From positions 744,001-808,000 of the forward strand of contig CAVWOU010000010.1 in the NCBI GenBank assembly GCA_963756745.1: a stretch of 64,000 nucleotides of DNA. Direction: 5' to 3'. Shown piece after piece: positions 27,918 through 37,109 of the stretch; the first letter of the stretch is position 1, and every line of letters starts with the position of its first letter. Origin of the DNA: DASPWW01 sp963756745 (GTDB taxonomy: Bacteria > Actinomycetota > Thermoleophilia > Solirubrobacterales > 70-9). A model generated the notes under the pieces. The model made no database searches. It worked only from the letters and a program-made list of their open reading frames with translations, and was not told the DNA's origin. A program made the position numbers and the translations under genes.

Positions 27918-29084
27918 GTGGCCGCGGCGCGCGACCCAAGCCTGCACCTCGAAAGCGTGCGAGAACTCTTCGAGGCCTCGACCGACTTCACGATCGGGCT
28001 CGAGGAGGAGTTCGCGATCGTCGATCCCGAGAGCCTCGAGCTCGAGCAGCGATTCGAGGAACTGTTCGAGGCCTGCCAGGCGGACGAACTGCTCGCGGAG
28101 TCCGCCGCGGGCGAGCTGATCGCCTCGGAGATCGAGATCCGGTCGGGACGTTCGGCAAGCTTCGGTGAGGCGACCGAGCGCCAGCGCGAGCATCGCGCGC
28201 GGCTGTTCGCGCTCGCCGAGGCACTCGGCGCGGGGCTCGCTGCCACCGGGACCCACCCGTGGGCCAACTACCTCGACCAGCGGATCATCGACACGCCCCA
28301 CTACCAGCGGCTGAAGCGCGACCTCGGCTACGTCGTCCAGCGCAACAACACGTGGAGCCTGCACGTCCACATGGGGATCCGGGGCGCGGACCGCGCGATA
28401 GCGGTGTGCGACTCGCTGCGCGGCGTGCTGCCGACGCTGCTCGCGGTCTCGGCGAACTCCCCCTTCCTCGACCGCCGCGACACCGGTCTCCACTCGGTGC
28501 GGACGGAGATCTTCACCCGCACCTTTCCCCGCTGCGGAGTCCCCGAGCCGTTCGGCGACTGGGCGACCTACGCCGAGTTCGTCGAGCTGCTCGCGCGCAC
28601 GCGCTCGGTCGTCGAGTCGACGCAGCTGTGGTGGAGCGTGCGCCCGCATCACCTGTTCGGGACGATCGAGGTGCGGATCTGCGACGCGCAGAGCCGCGGC
28701 GAGGAGTCGTTCGGGCTCGCCGCGCTGATCGCGGCCTGCATCGCACAGACGGCCCTCGATCACGACGACGGTCGCCTCGCCGAGCCCATGGGCCAGCGCG
28801 AGATCGAGGAGAACCTGTGGCGCGCGATCCGCTACGGGATGGACGGGAAGATGATCGATTTCGAATCCGGGAGCGAGATCGAGGCCGCGGCGGCGCTCGA
28901 GAGGCTGCTGTCGTGGACCGAGCCGGCGCGCGACGCGCTCGGGCTCGACGTCGCGCTTGAGGCGCTCAACGGCGCTCAACGCGCGATTCGCGCGCGCGAG
29001 CAAGGTGAGTCGATCGAGTCGATCTACCGCGAGGTGGTGGCCGAAACGCGGCGCACCTACGTCCCGGAGGGGGTCGTGGGTTAG
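27918..29084 (+). CDS. carboxylate-amine ligase / glutamate-cysteine ligase, GCS2 family
   Basis: A 388-residue ATP-dependent ligase of the YbdK/GCS2 type. It has GLEEEFAIVD near residue 27 (metal ligands), GTHPWANY, NNTWSLHVHMGI with conserved His, and IEVRICDAQS. Such enzymes make gamma-glutamylcysteine, a precursor of glutathione or ergothioneine (EgtA). Starting 5 nt after rex, it joins a redox-themed operon. The substrate is inferred from the family, not shown. Confidence 0.9.
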   Translation: MAAARDPSLHLESVRELFEASTDFTIGLEEEFAIVDPESLELEQRFEELFEACQADELLAESAAGELIASEIEIRSGRSASFGEATERQREHRARLFALAEALGAGLAATGTHPWANYLDQRIIDTPHYQRLKRDLGYVVQRNNTWSLHVHMGIRGADRAIAVCDSLRGVLPTLLAVSANSPFLDRRDTGLHSVRTEIFTRTFPRCGVPEPFGDWATYAEFVELLARTRSVVESTQLWWSVRPHHLFGTIEVRICDAQSRGEESFGLAALIAACIAQTALDHDDGRLAEPMGQREIEENLWRAIRYGMDGKMIDFESGSEIEAAAALERLLSWTEPARDALGLDVALEALNGAQRAIRAREQGESIESIYREVVAETRRTYVPEGVVG

Positions 29085-29169
29085 ATTGACCCTGTGAGCG
29101 CGCGGCTCAGCGAGGGTGTGGGCGGGCGGGGAATTTGATGTTGGGCCGCGCGCGAACGAGGAGGTTGAT

Positions 29170-29592
29170 GTGAGCGCGGAAGAAGAACAGAGCCGTCCGG
29201 CGGCGGGTGACGCCCCGGACCAGCCGAACGAGGAGGAGCTGCGGGCGCGGCTCGAGGACGAGCTGCGCAAGCTTCGGGTCCAGGATGTCCTGCTCCAGAG
29301 CGTCGTCAGCCTGATCAACCTCACCTCGCGGCGGATCGCGAAGGAGGACGAGCAGGACCTCGAGCAGGCGCGGATCGGGATCGAGGCGACCAGGGCGCTG
29401 GTCGACCTCCTGGACGCGGAGCCAGCCCAGCAGGTCAGGAACGCGCTCTCGGAGCTCCAGATGCACTACGCGAGGGCCGCTGGGGAGACGCCCGGTGGGG
29501 AGCCGGGGAGCGGCGAGAGCGGCGGAGAAGCGCCGCCCGAGCCGGGCGAACGCAAGCCCCCGCCGGGCCTCTGGACGCCCGGATCGGGATAG
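29170..29592 (+). CDS. small acidic helical protein (DUF1844-like)
   Basis: A 140-residue protein with a central helical part (LEDELRKLRVQDVLLQSVVS, then EQARIGIEATRALVDLLDAE) resembling DUF1844 proteins, flanked by disordered Glu/Pro/Gly-rich ends. No membrane segment or catalytic motif. GTG 29170 has GAGG upstream; it is 10-20 bp from hppA in phase of transcription. A TAGATT box and a short 14-codon frame lie upstream at 29083-29139 and are probably leader. Confidence 0.7.
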   Translation: MSAEEEQSRPAAGDAPDQPNEEELRARLEDELRKLRVQDVLLQSVVSLINLTSRRIAKEDEQDLEQARIGIEATRALVDLLDAEPAQQVRNALSELQMHYARAAGETPGGEPGSGESGGEAPPEPGERKPPPGLWTPGSG

Positions 29593-29595
29593 ACT
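29590..29595 (+). promoter_or_regulatory. -10 box (TAGACT) before hppA
   Basis: TAGACT overlaps the end of the upstream gene and ends 10 nt before the hppA TTG at 29606. Confidence 0.4.
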
Positions 29596-29605
29596 CGCCC
29601 GCGAT

Positions 29606-31660
29606 TTGACCGAGTTCCTGACCGATTGGGGAGTCGTGATCGCGCTTGCCTGCGCAGCCGCCGGCGTGGTCTACGGTGCGCTGATCACGCAGCGCCTGCT
29701 CGCGCTACCGCAGGGCACGGAGCGGATGAGGGACATCTCGGCGGCCGTCCAGGAGGGCGCCAAGGCCTACCTGACGCGCCAGTACACGATCATCGCGGTG
29801 GTCGCCGTCGTCCTCGCGATCGTGCTCTTGATCCTTCAGGACGTCACGACCGCGATCGGGTTCGTGATCGGCGGCGCGTTCTCGGGTGCGGCCGGGTTCA
29901 TCGGCATGAACCTGTCCGTGCGCGCGAACGCCCGGGTCGCCGAGGCGGCACGGGGCGGCGTCTCGCCGGCGCTCGACGTCGCCTTCAAGGGCGGGTCGGT
30001 CACCGGGCTGCTGGTCGTCGGGCTCGCTCTCCTCGGCGTAGCGGGCTACTTCGGGATCCTGCTGCTCGCCGACGAATCCGACAAGGAGGCCGTGGACGCG
30101 CTGGTCGGGCTCGGGTTCGGCGGCTCGCTGATCTCGGTGTTCGCGCGGCTCGGGGGCGGGATCTTCACGAAGGCGGCCGACGTGGGCGCCGACCTGGTCG
30201 GGAAGGTGGAGGCGGGCATTCCCGAGGACGACCCGCGCAACCCCGCGGTGATCGCCGACAACGTCGGCGACAACGTGGGCGACTGCGCCGGGATGGCGGC
30301 AGACCTGTTCGAGACCTACGCGGTGACCGCGGTCGCGGTGATGCTGCTTGGCGTGCTCACGTTCAGCGCCGAGTTCGCGCGCGAGGTCGCGCTGTACCCG
30401 TTGATCATCGGAGCCGCGGCGATCATCGCCTCGATCATCGGCGCGCTGTCGGTTCGCTCGCGGACCGGGAACGTCGAGCGGGCGCTGTACCAGGGTCTGA
30501 TCGTGTCGGCGGTGCTCTCGGCCGCCGCCTTCTACCCGATCACGGAGTGGCTGATGGACGACGCCCTAAGTTCCAGCCTCGCGGGGACGAGCGTCACCGA
30601 CCTGTGGCTCTGCGGGCTGATCGGGGTCGGCGTGACGGCGGGTCTGTTCATCATCACCGACTACTACACGTCGACTCGCTTCCGCCCGGTGAAGACGATC
30701 AGCCGGGCGTCGATCACCGGGCACGCCACGAACATCATCCAGGGGCTGGCGCAGGGGTTCCAGTCCACCGCCGCGCCGGTGCTGCTGATCGCGCTCGCGA
30801 TCCTGGGCGCTAACGAGCTCGCCGGGATCTACGGGATCGGTGTCGCGGTGATGGCGCAGCTCTCGCTCACCGGACTGATAGTCGCGCTCGACGCGTTCGG
30901 CCCGATAACCGACAACGCCGGCGGGATCGCCGAGATGGCCGACCTGCCCCAGGACGTGCGCGATGTCACCGATCCGCTCGACGCGGTCGGCAACACGACG
31001 AAGGCCGTCACGAAGGGTTACGCGATCGGGTCCGCCGCGCTGGCCGCGCTGGTGCTCTTCAACGCGTTCGAGATCGAGCTCGCGGAGGAGGCCGGGGAGG
31101 CCGTGTCGTTCAGCATCTCGGACCCGGCGGTGCTGATCGGGCTTTTGATCGGCGGGATGATGGTCTACCTGTTCGCCGCGCTGGCGATCGAGGCGGTCGG
31201 GCGCGCGGGCGGCCAGGTCGTGGAGGAGGTGCGCCGCCAGTTCCGCGAGAAGCCGGGGATCATGGCGGGGACCGAGAAGCCCGAGTACGGCCACACGGTG
31301 AGGATCGTCACCGCCGCGGCGCAGAAGGAGATGATCGCGCCGTCGCTGATCCCGATCGTGGTCCCGCTGATCGTCGGGCTGATCAGCGCCCAGGCGCTCG
31401 GTGGGCTCCTGATCGGGGTGATCGTCGTCGGGCTGTTCGCCGCGATCTCGATGACCGCCGGAGGCGGCGCGTGGGACAACGCCAAGAAGCTGATCGAGGA
31501 CGGCGCGTTCGGCGGCAAGGGCTCCGAGGCCCACGCCGCGTCGGTCACCGGCGACACGGTCGGCGATCCCTACAAGGACACCGCCGGCCCCGCGATCAAC
31601 CCGATGATCAAGGTCGCGAACATCGTCGCGCTGCTGATCATTCCGATCGTCTCGCTCTAG
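29606..31660 (+). CDS. hppA: K+-independent H+-translocating pyrophosphatase
   Basis: A 684-residue membrane pump with about 16 helices that couples pyrophosphate hydrolysis to proton export. The catalytic loop is AADVGADLVGKVEAGIPEDD (residues about 190-210) with DNVGDNVGDCAGMAADLFE, and a C-terminal DTVGDPYKDTAGPA. The motif GNTTKAVTKG carries Lys at the position that is Ala in K+-dependent enzymes, so this should be the K+-independent, proton-pumping type. Start is TTG 29606; upstream in-frame starts are shadows of the preceding gene. Confidence 0.96.
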   Translation: MTEFLTDWGVVIALACAAAGVVYGALITQRLLALPQGTERMRDISAAVQEGAKAYLTRQYTIIAVVAVVLAIVLLILQDVTTAIGFVIGGAFSGAAGFIGMNLSVRANARVAEAARGGVSPALDVAFKGGSVTGLLVVGLALLGVAGYFGILLLADESDKEAVDALVGLGFGGSLISVFARLGGGIFTKAADVGADLVGKVEAGIPEDDPRNPAVIADNVGDNVGDCAGMAADLFETYAVTAVAVMLLGVLTFSAEFAREVALYPLIIGAAAIIASIIGALSVRSRTGNVERALYQGLIVSAVLSAAAFYPITEWLMDDALSSSLAGTSVTDLWLCGLIGVGVTAGLFIITDYYTSTRFRPVKTISRASITGHATNIIQGLAQGFQSTAAPVLLIALAILGANELAGIYGIGVAVMAQLSLTGLIVALDAFGPITDNAGGIAEMADLPQDVRDVTDPLDAVGNTTKAVTKGYAIGSAALAALVLFNAFEIELAEEAGEAVSFSISDPAVLIGLLIGGMMVYLFAALAIEAVGRAGGQVVEEVRRQFREKPGIMAGTEKPEYGHTVRIVTAAAQKEMIAPSLIPIVVPLIVGLISAQALGGLLIGVIVVGLFAAISMTAGGGAWDNAKKLIEDGAFGGKGSEAHAASVTGDTVGDPYKDTAGPAINPMIKVANIVALLIIPIVSL

Positions 31661-31740
31661 GCGACCCGCTCCCCGTCGTTGGACCCGGGCTGACCCATCG
31701 GCGCCTGAGCCTATATTCGAGGTACTGAGCGGGGTCATCG

Positions 31741-33657
31741 ATGGCTGAACGACATCCACGAGAGGAATCGCTGCGCCGCGTGCACGGCGTCGGCGCGCTG
31801 TTCTCGGCGGCATACGGGAACGTCGGGTCGTCGATCTACTACGCGCTCGGCGTCACCGCCGCGTTCGCGCTCGGGCTGACGCCGGTCACGTTCGTGATCG
31901 CGGGCGTGATCTTCATGTTCACCGCGGCGACGTACGCCGAGGCGACGGTGATGTACCCCGAGGCCGGCGGGTCTTCGAGCTTCGCGCGCCACGCGTTCAA
32001 CGAGCTGGTGAGCTTCTTCGCCGCGTGGGGGCAGATGCTCAACTACATCATCACGGTCGCGATCTCGGCGTTCTTCGTGCCCCATTACCTGTCGGTGTTC
32101 TGGGAGCCGCTCGGGCACGGGCCGGGGGACGTGATCGGTGGGATCGTGCTGATCGCGCTGCTCGCGGCGCTGAACGTCAAGGGGACGAAGGAGTCGTCGC
32201 GGTTCAACCTCGTGCTCGCGATCGCCGACCTCGCGACGCAGATCGTGCTCGTCGCGATCGGGATCGCGCTGGTGCTCAACGCCGACACGCTCGTCAACAA
32301 CGTCGAGCTCGGCGTCGCGCCGACATGGGGCGACTTCGCGCTCGGGATCGCGGTCGGGATGATCGCCTACACGGGGATCGAGACGATCTCGAACATGGCC
32401 GAGGAGGCGAGGGACGCGGGCCGCGAACGATCCCTCAGGGCACCGGTCTGACGGTGCTCGCCGTGCTTGGCCTCTACGTTCTGCTGCCCGATCATCGCGC
32501 TGTCGGCGATGCCGGTGACCCAGGACGCGGCGGGCAACTTCAGCACGGAGCTCGGGACCAAGTTCGCCGACGACCCGGTGCTGGGGATCGTCGAGAACCT
32601 GGGGCTCGGCGCGGGGATGACCGACGTGCTGCGCTTCTACGTCGGAATCCTCGCCGCCGTGATCCTGCTGATCGCGACGAACGCCGGCCTGATCGGGGTC
32701 TCGCGGCTGACCTACTCGATGGGCCAGCACCGCCAGCTCCCCGAGAGGCTGCGCCAGGTGCACCCGCGCTTCCGCACGCCCTACATCGCGATCCTCGCGT
32801 TCTCGACGGTGGCGGCGATCGCGTTGATCCCGGGTGAGACCGAGCTGCTGGCGACGATGTACTCGTTCGGCGCGATGCTCTCGTTCACGATCGCCCACGT
32901 CTCGGTGATCAAGCTGCGGTGGCGCCATCCGGAGCGCGAGCGCGAGTGGCGCCCGCCCCTCAACTTCCTGCGTGCGCGGCAAGGAGATCCCACTGTCGGC
33001 GGTGCTGGGCGGGCTGGGCACGTTCGCCGCATGGATCGTGGTCATGGCGCTCAACAACCGCACGCTGGCGATCGGCGCGGGGTGGATGCTGTTCGGGCTC
33101 GCGCTCTACGTTCGTCTACCGGCGACAGCCAGCGGCTGCCGTTGAAGGAGACGGTGAAGGTGCTGACGCCCGAGCCGCTCGGAGTGGAGGAGGTGGAGTA
33201 CCAGAGCGTGCTCGTCGCGTTCGACGAGGACCCGTTCTCCGAGGAGGTGGTTGCGACCGCCGATCGGCTCGCCGCGCGGCGCCGGCGCGGCATCCACGTT
33301 CTCGCCCTGATCACCGTCCCGACCCACCTGCCGCTCGACGCGCCGCTCGAAGCCGAGGAGAGCGAGGCGCAGAGCAAGATCGAGCGAGCGAAGCTGATCT
33401 GCGGGATGCGGGTGACCGGCCACGTGGAGCGGGTCCGTCCGGGGCAGGCGGGTCATGTCATCTCCGAGGACGCGCGCGCGATCAAGGCGGCGGCGGTGGT
33501 GATGCAGCTCCGCTACCGCAACGGTATGCCGCTCTACGGGAAGACTCTTCAGACGGTGCTGGCGGAGCGGCCGTGCCGCGTGATCGTCGTCGCCGAGCCA
33601 GAGAGCGCGCGTGACGGTGCCGGTGCCGGCGCACCGATTCCAGTCGCTCGTTCGTGA
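31741..33657 (+). pseudogene. frameshifted APC transporter with C-terminal USP-like domain
   Basis: The sequence is homologous in order to the intact transporter at 33885-35801: an APC membrane domain (GNVGSSIYYALGVTAAF, ATVMYPEAGGSSSFARHAFN, TGIETISNMAEEARDAG), middle helices (TIPQGTGLTVLAVLGLYVLL, LIGVSRLTYSMGQHRQLPER), and a C-terminal stress-protein-like domain (YQSVLVAFDEDPFSEEVVAT, PCRVIVVAEPESA). The reading frame must change at about 32424, 32490, 32970, 33110 and 33140, each by one base. Together the pieces give a nearly full protein of about 635 residues. Either a recently decayed tandem duplicate or errors in the sequence; protein similarity is kept throughout. Confidence 0.75.
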
Positions 33658-33680
33658 CTTCCGAAGGCCCGGAGCCGACC

Positions 33681-33686
33681 TAGAAT
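33681..33686 (+). promoter_or_regulatory. -10 box (TAGAAT) before small membrane protein
   Basis: TAGAAT ends 7 nt before the ATG at 33694, a leaderless spacing; it may drive the intact APC gene and both RCK genes. Confidence 0.5.
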
Positions 33687-33693
33687 CGCCGCG

Positions 33694-33888
33694 ATGTCCG
33701 CCCCGGAGCGCCTCTACCGCAACCTCACGCTCGGGTTCTCGGTCGTGATCATCGGGTTCGGCGTCGTCATCCTCGGGGTGACGCTCGCCTCCGGCGGCGG
33801 CCCGGTGTCCACCGGGGTGCTGCTGGGGGCGCTGTTCCTGGGTATCGGCGGAACTCGGCTCTACCTGGCGCTCAGGACCCGGCATTGA
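33694..33888 (+). CDS. small two-helix membrane protein
   Basis: A 64-residue protein with two hydrophobic helices (LGFSVVIIGFGVVILGVTL and TGVLLGALFLGIGGTRLYL) joined by a Gly/Pro turn (GGGPVSTG), ending in a basic tail. Its stop overlaps the next start (TTGA), so it is translationally coupled to the APC-USP transporter and may be a small accessory subunit. No known family recognised. Confidence 0.7.
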   Translation: MSAPERLYRNLTLGFSVVIIGFGVVILGVTLASGGGPVSTGVLLGALFLGIGGTRLYLALRTRH

Positions 33889-35801
33889 TCGGGCGCCTGC
33901 TCGGCGTGCCATGGCTGTTCGCCGTCGTCTACTCCGCCGTGGGGTTTTCGCTGTACTTCGCGATCGGGGTCGTGGCGGACCGCGGGCTCGGCCTCACGCC
34001 GCTGATCTTCTTCGCGGCGGGCGTCCTCTTCGTGCTCACCACGCTCACGTACGCGGAGGGGAGCGTGATGTTCCCCGAGCCCGGCGGGTCGATGACGATG
34101 GCCCGCTACGCATTCAACGAGCTCGTCGGCTTCATTGCGGGGTGGGCGATCCTGATCGACTACGTGATCGTGATCGCGCTCGCGGCGATCACGGTCCCGC
34201 ACTACCTCAGCCCGATCTCGGACTCGCTCTCGGACTCCGGCGGGGAGGTCGCGACGGCGGCGGCGGTGATCGCGCTGGTCGCCGCTATCAACGTGCGCGG
34301 GGTCATCGGCCGGCGCCGGCAGCGCGGCCTCGTGGTGCTCGCGCTCGCCGACCTCGCCCTGATGATCGCCGTGGTTGGCGTCGGGCTGGCGGTCGCGTTC
34401 GAGCCGGACCTGCTCACAGCCGAGCTCGATCCGTTCACCTCGCCCTCGCTCGAGGACGTGATCTATGCGCTCGTGATCGCCACGGTGGCGTTCGCGGGAA
34501 TCGAGGCGGCGTCGGACCTCGCACCCGAGCTCGAGTTCGAGCCGGGCGACGTGAAGCGGGTGCTGGCGGCCGGCGCGGTGGCGGTGCCCGTGATCTATGC
34601 GGCGATGGCGGCGGTGGCGCTGATGGCGGTCCCGGTGGTGGCCACCCCGCAGGGACCGGAGACCGATCTCGCCGGACGCTTCATCGACGATCCGGTGCTC
34701 GGGGTCGTGCAGAGCTACGAGCCGGCGTGGCTGGCGGACGTCATGCAGTGGGTGGTCGTGGTAATCGCGCCGACGGTGCTCGTGTGGGCCGCGAGCACAG
34801 CGATGCTCGGCCTCTCGCGCCACGTCTACTCGTTAGCGACCAACCGGCAGATCCCGAGCTGGCTCGGAAAGCTCGGCCGCCGCCACACGACGCCGCATGT
34901 GGCGATCGCAATAGCAGCGGTGATGGCGTTCGGCCTCGTGATCCCGGGCGACATCGAGTTTCTCGCCGGCGTGTACGCGTTCGGCGCACTGCTCGCGATC
35001 TCGATCGCGCACCTGTCCGTCATCCGGCTGCGGGTGATCGACCCGGATCGAGAGCGGCCCTACCGAATGCCGCTGAACGTGCGCGTGCGCGGGCACGCGC
35101 TGCCCGTCCTGGCGGTCGTCGCGGCGGTGATTACGGCGCTCGCGTGGGCGAGCGTGATCGCGTTCCACGGCGGCGCGCTGTACCTCGGAGGCGGCTGGAT
35201 GGTCTTTGGGCTGGTCGGATACGTCGTCTACCGGCGGGTGTTCGAGGAGACTTCGCTGACGAAGCGGGTGAGCGTGCCCGCCGAGGCGCTGACGAAGGAG
35301 CCGCCCGAGGTCGAGTACGGCAGCATCCTCGTGCCGATCTTCGGCACGGCGCTCGACGATGACATCGTCGGGACGGCGGGCCGCCTCGCCGCCGCCGGCG
35401 AGCCGGACTCAGGGGACGGGATGGGTCCCCGGCTCGACCTGATCTACGTGATGGCGCTCCCGCTCACGCTCCCGGTGAACGCCCCGCCGCCGAAAGAGGA
35501 GATGGAGCGCGCCGAGGCCGCATTGCGACGGGCGAAGGAGGTGGCGGAGGAGTACGAGTCGGTCGAGGTTGTCACGGACGTGGTTCCGGCGCGAAACATC
35601 GGCGCGGGGATCGTCGAGGCTGCGCGCCGGCGCGGGGTCGAGGCGATCGTGATGGGCGGCGAGCCGCCGAGCCGGGTGCGGGGCGGGGCGATCCTCGGCG
35701 GGATCGGCGCGGCGCGCCCGCCGGAGATCGGCGAGGTGACGGAGTACGTGCTGCGCAAGGCACCGTGCCGCGTGCTGCTGACCGCTCCGCCCGAGGGCTA
35801 A
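33885..35801 (+). CDS. APC superfamily transporter with C-terminal USP-like domain
   Basis: A 638-residue protein. Residues 1-450 form an APC fold (about 12 helices: VYSAVGFSLYFAIGVVAD, GSVMFPEPGGSMTMARYAFN, VAFAGIEAASDLAPELEFEP, MLGLSRHVYSLATNRQIPSW). Residues about 480-635 form an alpha/beta domain like universal stress proteins (VEYGSILVPIFGTALDDDIV, EAIVMGGEPPSRVRGGAIL, KAPCRVLLTAPPEG). The following two genes encode TrkA-type RCK proteins, and the whole resembles a KimA/KUP-like or amino acid uptake unit with nucleotide gating; the substrate is inferred, not shown. TTG 33885 overlaps the upstream stop; GTG 33906 is an alternative. Confidence 0.85.
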   Translation: MIGRLLGVPWLFAVVYSAVGFSLYFAIGVVADRGLGLTPLIFFAAGVLFVLTTLTYAEGSVMFPEPGGSMTMARYAFNELVGFIAGWAILIDYVIVIALAAITVPHYLSPISDSLSDSGGEVATAAAVIALVAAINVRGVIGRRRQRGLVVLALADLALMIAVVGVGLAVAFEPDLLTAELDPFTSPSLEDVIYALVIATVAFAGIEAASDLAPELEFEPGDVKRVLAAGAVAVPVIYAAMAAVALMAVPVVATPQGPETDLAGRFIDDPVLGVVQSYEPAWLADVMQWVVVVIAPTVLVWAASTAMLGLSRHVYSLATNRQIPSWLGKLGRRHTTPHVAIAIAAVMAFGLVIPGDIEFLAGVYAFGALLAISIAHLSVIRLRVIDPDRERPYRMPLNVRVRGHALPVLAVVAAVITALAWASVIAFHGGALYLGGGWMVFGLVGYVVYRRVFEETSLTKRVSVPAEALTKEPPEVEYGSILVPIFGTALDDDIVGTAGRLAAAGEPDSGDGMGPRLDLIYVMALPLTLPVNAPPPKEEMERAEAALRRAKEVAEEYESVEVVTDVVPARNIGAGIVEAARRRGVEAIVMGGEPPSRVRGGAILGGIGAARPPEIGEVTEYVLRKAPCRVLLTAPPEG

Positions 35802-35804
35802 GAT
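35799..35804 (+). promoter_or_regulatory. -10 box (TAAGAT) before first trkA-like gene
   Basis: TAAGAT overlaps the stop of the APC gene and ends 8 nt before the ATG at 35813, so the RCK genes may also be transcribed on their own. Confidence 0.45.
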
Positions 35805-35812
35805 TTCGGCCC

Positions 35813-36307
35813 ATGTTCATCCTCATCGTCGGCGCGGGACGCGTCGGTTCATCGCTGGCGCGTGCGATGTTGAAAGACGGTCACGAGGTGTCGTGCCTCG
35901 ACGAGGACCCGGAGTCGCAGGCGCGGCTTGCGGTCGGGATGGAGCGCCCGTGGGAGGACTCGGGCGGCCAGTTCACGGTCGGCACGGGGCTGGAGATCGA
36001 CGCCCTGACCGCCGCGGGAATCGACCGTGCCGACGTGTTCGTCGCCGCGACCGACGGCGACAACACGAACATCATCATCTCCCAGATAGCGAAGCGGCGG
36101 TTCGAGGTCCCGACGGTGATCGCGAGGGTTCTCGACCCGCTGCGGGCGGAGTGGTACGAGCAGCAGGGCCTGCACACGATCTCCCCCACGCGGGTGGCGA
36201 TCGACATGCTCCAGTCCGAGGTGCGTGACGCGGCGGCGAAGGATCGCGTGCGCGAGACGGCTCCGGCCGCAGCGGACCGGGGGAGCGAGAGCGAGGGCGA
36301 GGCCTGA
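35813..36307 (+). CDS. TrkA-N (RCK) domain protein
   Basis: A 164-residue protein with one NAD-binding RCK domain: FILIVGAGRVGSSLARAML (residues 2-20), acidic strand end CLDEDPES, the ATDGDNTNIIISQIAKRRF segment, and VIARVLDPLRAEWYEQQG. It lacks the C-terminal TrkA-C ligand domain and ends with a low-complexity Glu/Ser/Ala tail. Probably a cytoplasmic regulatory subunit of a cation transporter, acting with the next gene. Confidence 0.88.
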   Translation: MFILIVGAGRVGSSLARAMLKDGHEVSCLDEDPESQARLAVGMERPWEDSGGQFTVGTGLEIDALTAAGIDRADVFVAATDGDNTNIIISQIAKRRFEVPTVIARVLDPLRAEWYEQQGLHTISPTRVAIDMLQSEVRDAAAKDRVRETAPAAADRGSESEGEA

Positions 36308-36310
36308 GCG

Positions 36311-36991
36311 ATGGCCGAGCCCATGTATGTGATCATCGTCGGCGCGGGGAAGGTCGGCTGGAACCTCGCTCGCGAGCTGCTCGAGAAGGGGAACGAGGTG
36401 ACGCTGATCGACGGCGATCGCGACCGTTACCTCACGGTCGAGCAGGAGCTCGAGCACAACATCCAGTACGGCGACGCGACCGAGCTGTGGGTGCTCGAGC
36501 GGGCCGGGATCTCGCGCGCCGACATGGTGATCGCGGTGACCGGCGACGACGAGGACAACATGCTGATCTGCCAGGTGGCGAAAGAGAAGTACCTCGTCGA
36601 CCGGATCATCGCCCGCGTCAACAATCCGCGCAACCGACAGTGGTTCGACCTGCTGGGGATCCGGCCGTTCGTGTCCGCGACCGACCTGATCCTGCGCCTG
36701 ATCGAGCACGAGGTGCCCGAGTACGGCCTCGTGCACCTGCTCGACCTGCCGCAGGAGCGGCTGGAGATCATCGAGATGCTGCTGTCCGGCGACTCCCGGG
36801 TCACGGGGCGACGGGTAGGCGACCTCGAGCTGCCGGAGGGCACGCTGCTGATCTCGGTGCTCCGCGAGGGGAAGGGCTTCGTGCCGAACCCCGACACCGT
36901 CCTGGAGGCGGGCGACGAGGTGCTCGCGGTGCTGGACCCGGGCGTCGAGGAGGACCTGAAGGCATTCTTCGGCGCCGACGGGTCACAGTAA
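36311..36991 (+). CDS. TrkA family potassium uptake protein (RCK N and C)
   Basis: A 226-residue protein with an N-terminal RCK domain (VIIVGAGKVGWNLARELLEK, GDDEDNMLICQVAKEKY, IIARVNNPRNRQWFDLLGI) and a C-terminal TrkA-C domain (about residues 140-222). It starts 3 nt after the first TrkA-like gene. Canonical partners are TrkH/KtrB membrane subunits, but none is encoded nearby; the adjacent membrane protein is the APC transporter. Confidence 0.9.
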   Translation: MAEPMYVIIVGAGKVGWNLARELLEKGNEVTLIDGDRDRYLTVEQELEHNIQYGDATELWVLERAGISRADMVIAVTGDDEDNMLICQVAKEKYLVDRIIARVNNPRNRQWFDLLGIRPFVSATDLILRLIEHEVPEYGLVHLLDLPQERLEIIEMLLSGDSRVTGRRVGDLELPEGTLLISVLREGKGFVPNPDTVLEAGDEVLAVLDPGVEEDLKAFFGADGSQ

Positions 36992-36993
36992 TT

Positions 36994-37077
36994 CCGGCGA
37001 CGTGCTCCGCTCCCGCTCGCTCGCACTCACATAATCTGGAAGCCTTGCTCGCTCGCTCCCGCGTCCGCCGTCGCCGG
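36994..37077 (+). repeat. dispersed covarying-end repeat element, copy C
   Basis: An 84-bp element with perfect 9-bp inverted ends CCGGCGACG (36994-37002) and CGTCGCCGG (37069-37077). The interior is almost the same as copy B read on its minus strand (CTCCGCTCCCGCTCGCTCG, CACTCACAT, GGAAGCC, TGCTCGCTCGCTCCCGCG). It starts 3 bp after the second TrkA stop and ends 21 bp before the next promoter box. Confidence 0.8.
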
Positions 37078-37097
37078 GTCAGGGGAACCTCGACGGA

Positions 37098-37103
37098 TAG
37101 TGT
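37098..37103 (+). promoter_or_regulatory. -10 box (TAGTGT), leaderless start of FAD reductase
   Basis: TAGTGT ends 6 nt before the GTG at 37110. Confidence 0.5.
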
Positions 37104-37109
37104 GCAAGC

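Noticed and set aside
29095..29139. A 14-codon frame after a TAGATT box, possible leader peptide
   Set aside because: Too short and of ordinary composition; no attenuator hairpin follows, so I left it as upstream leader.
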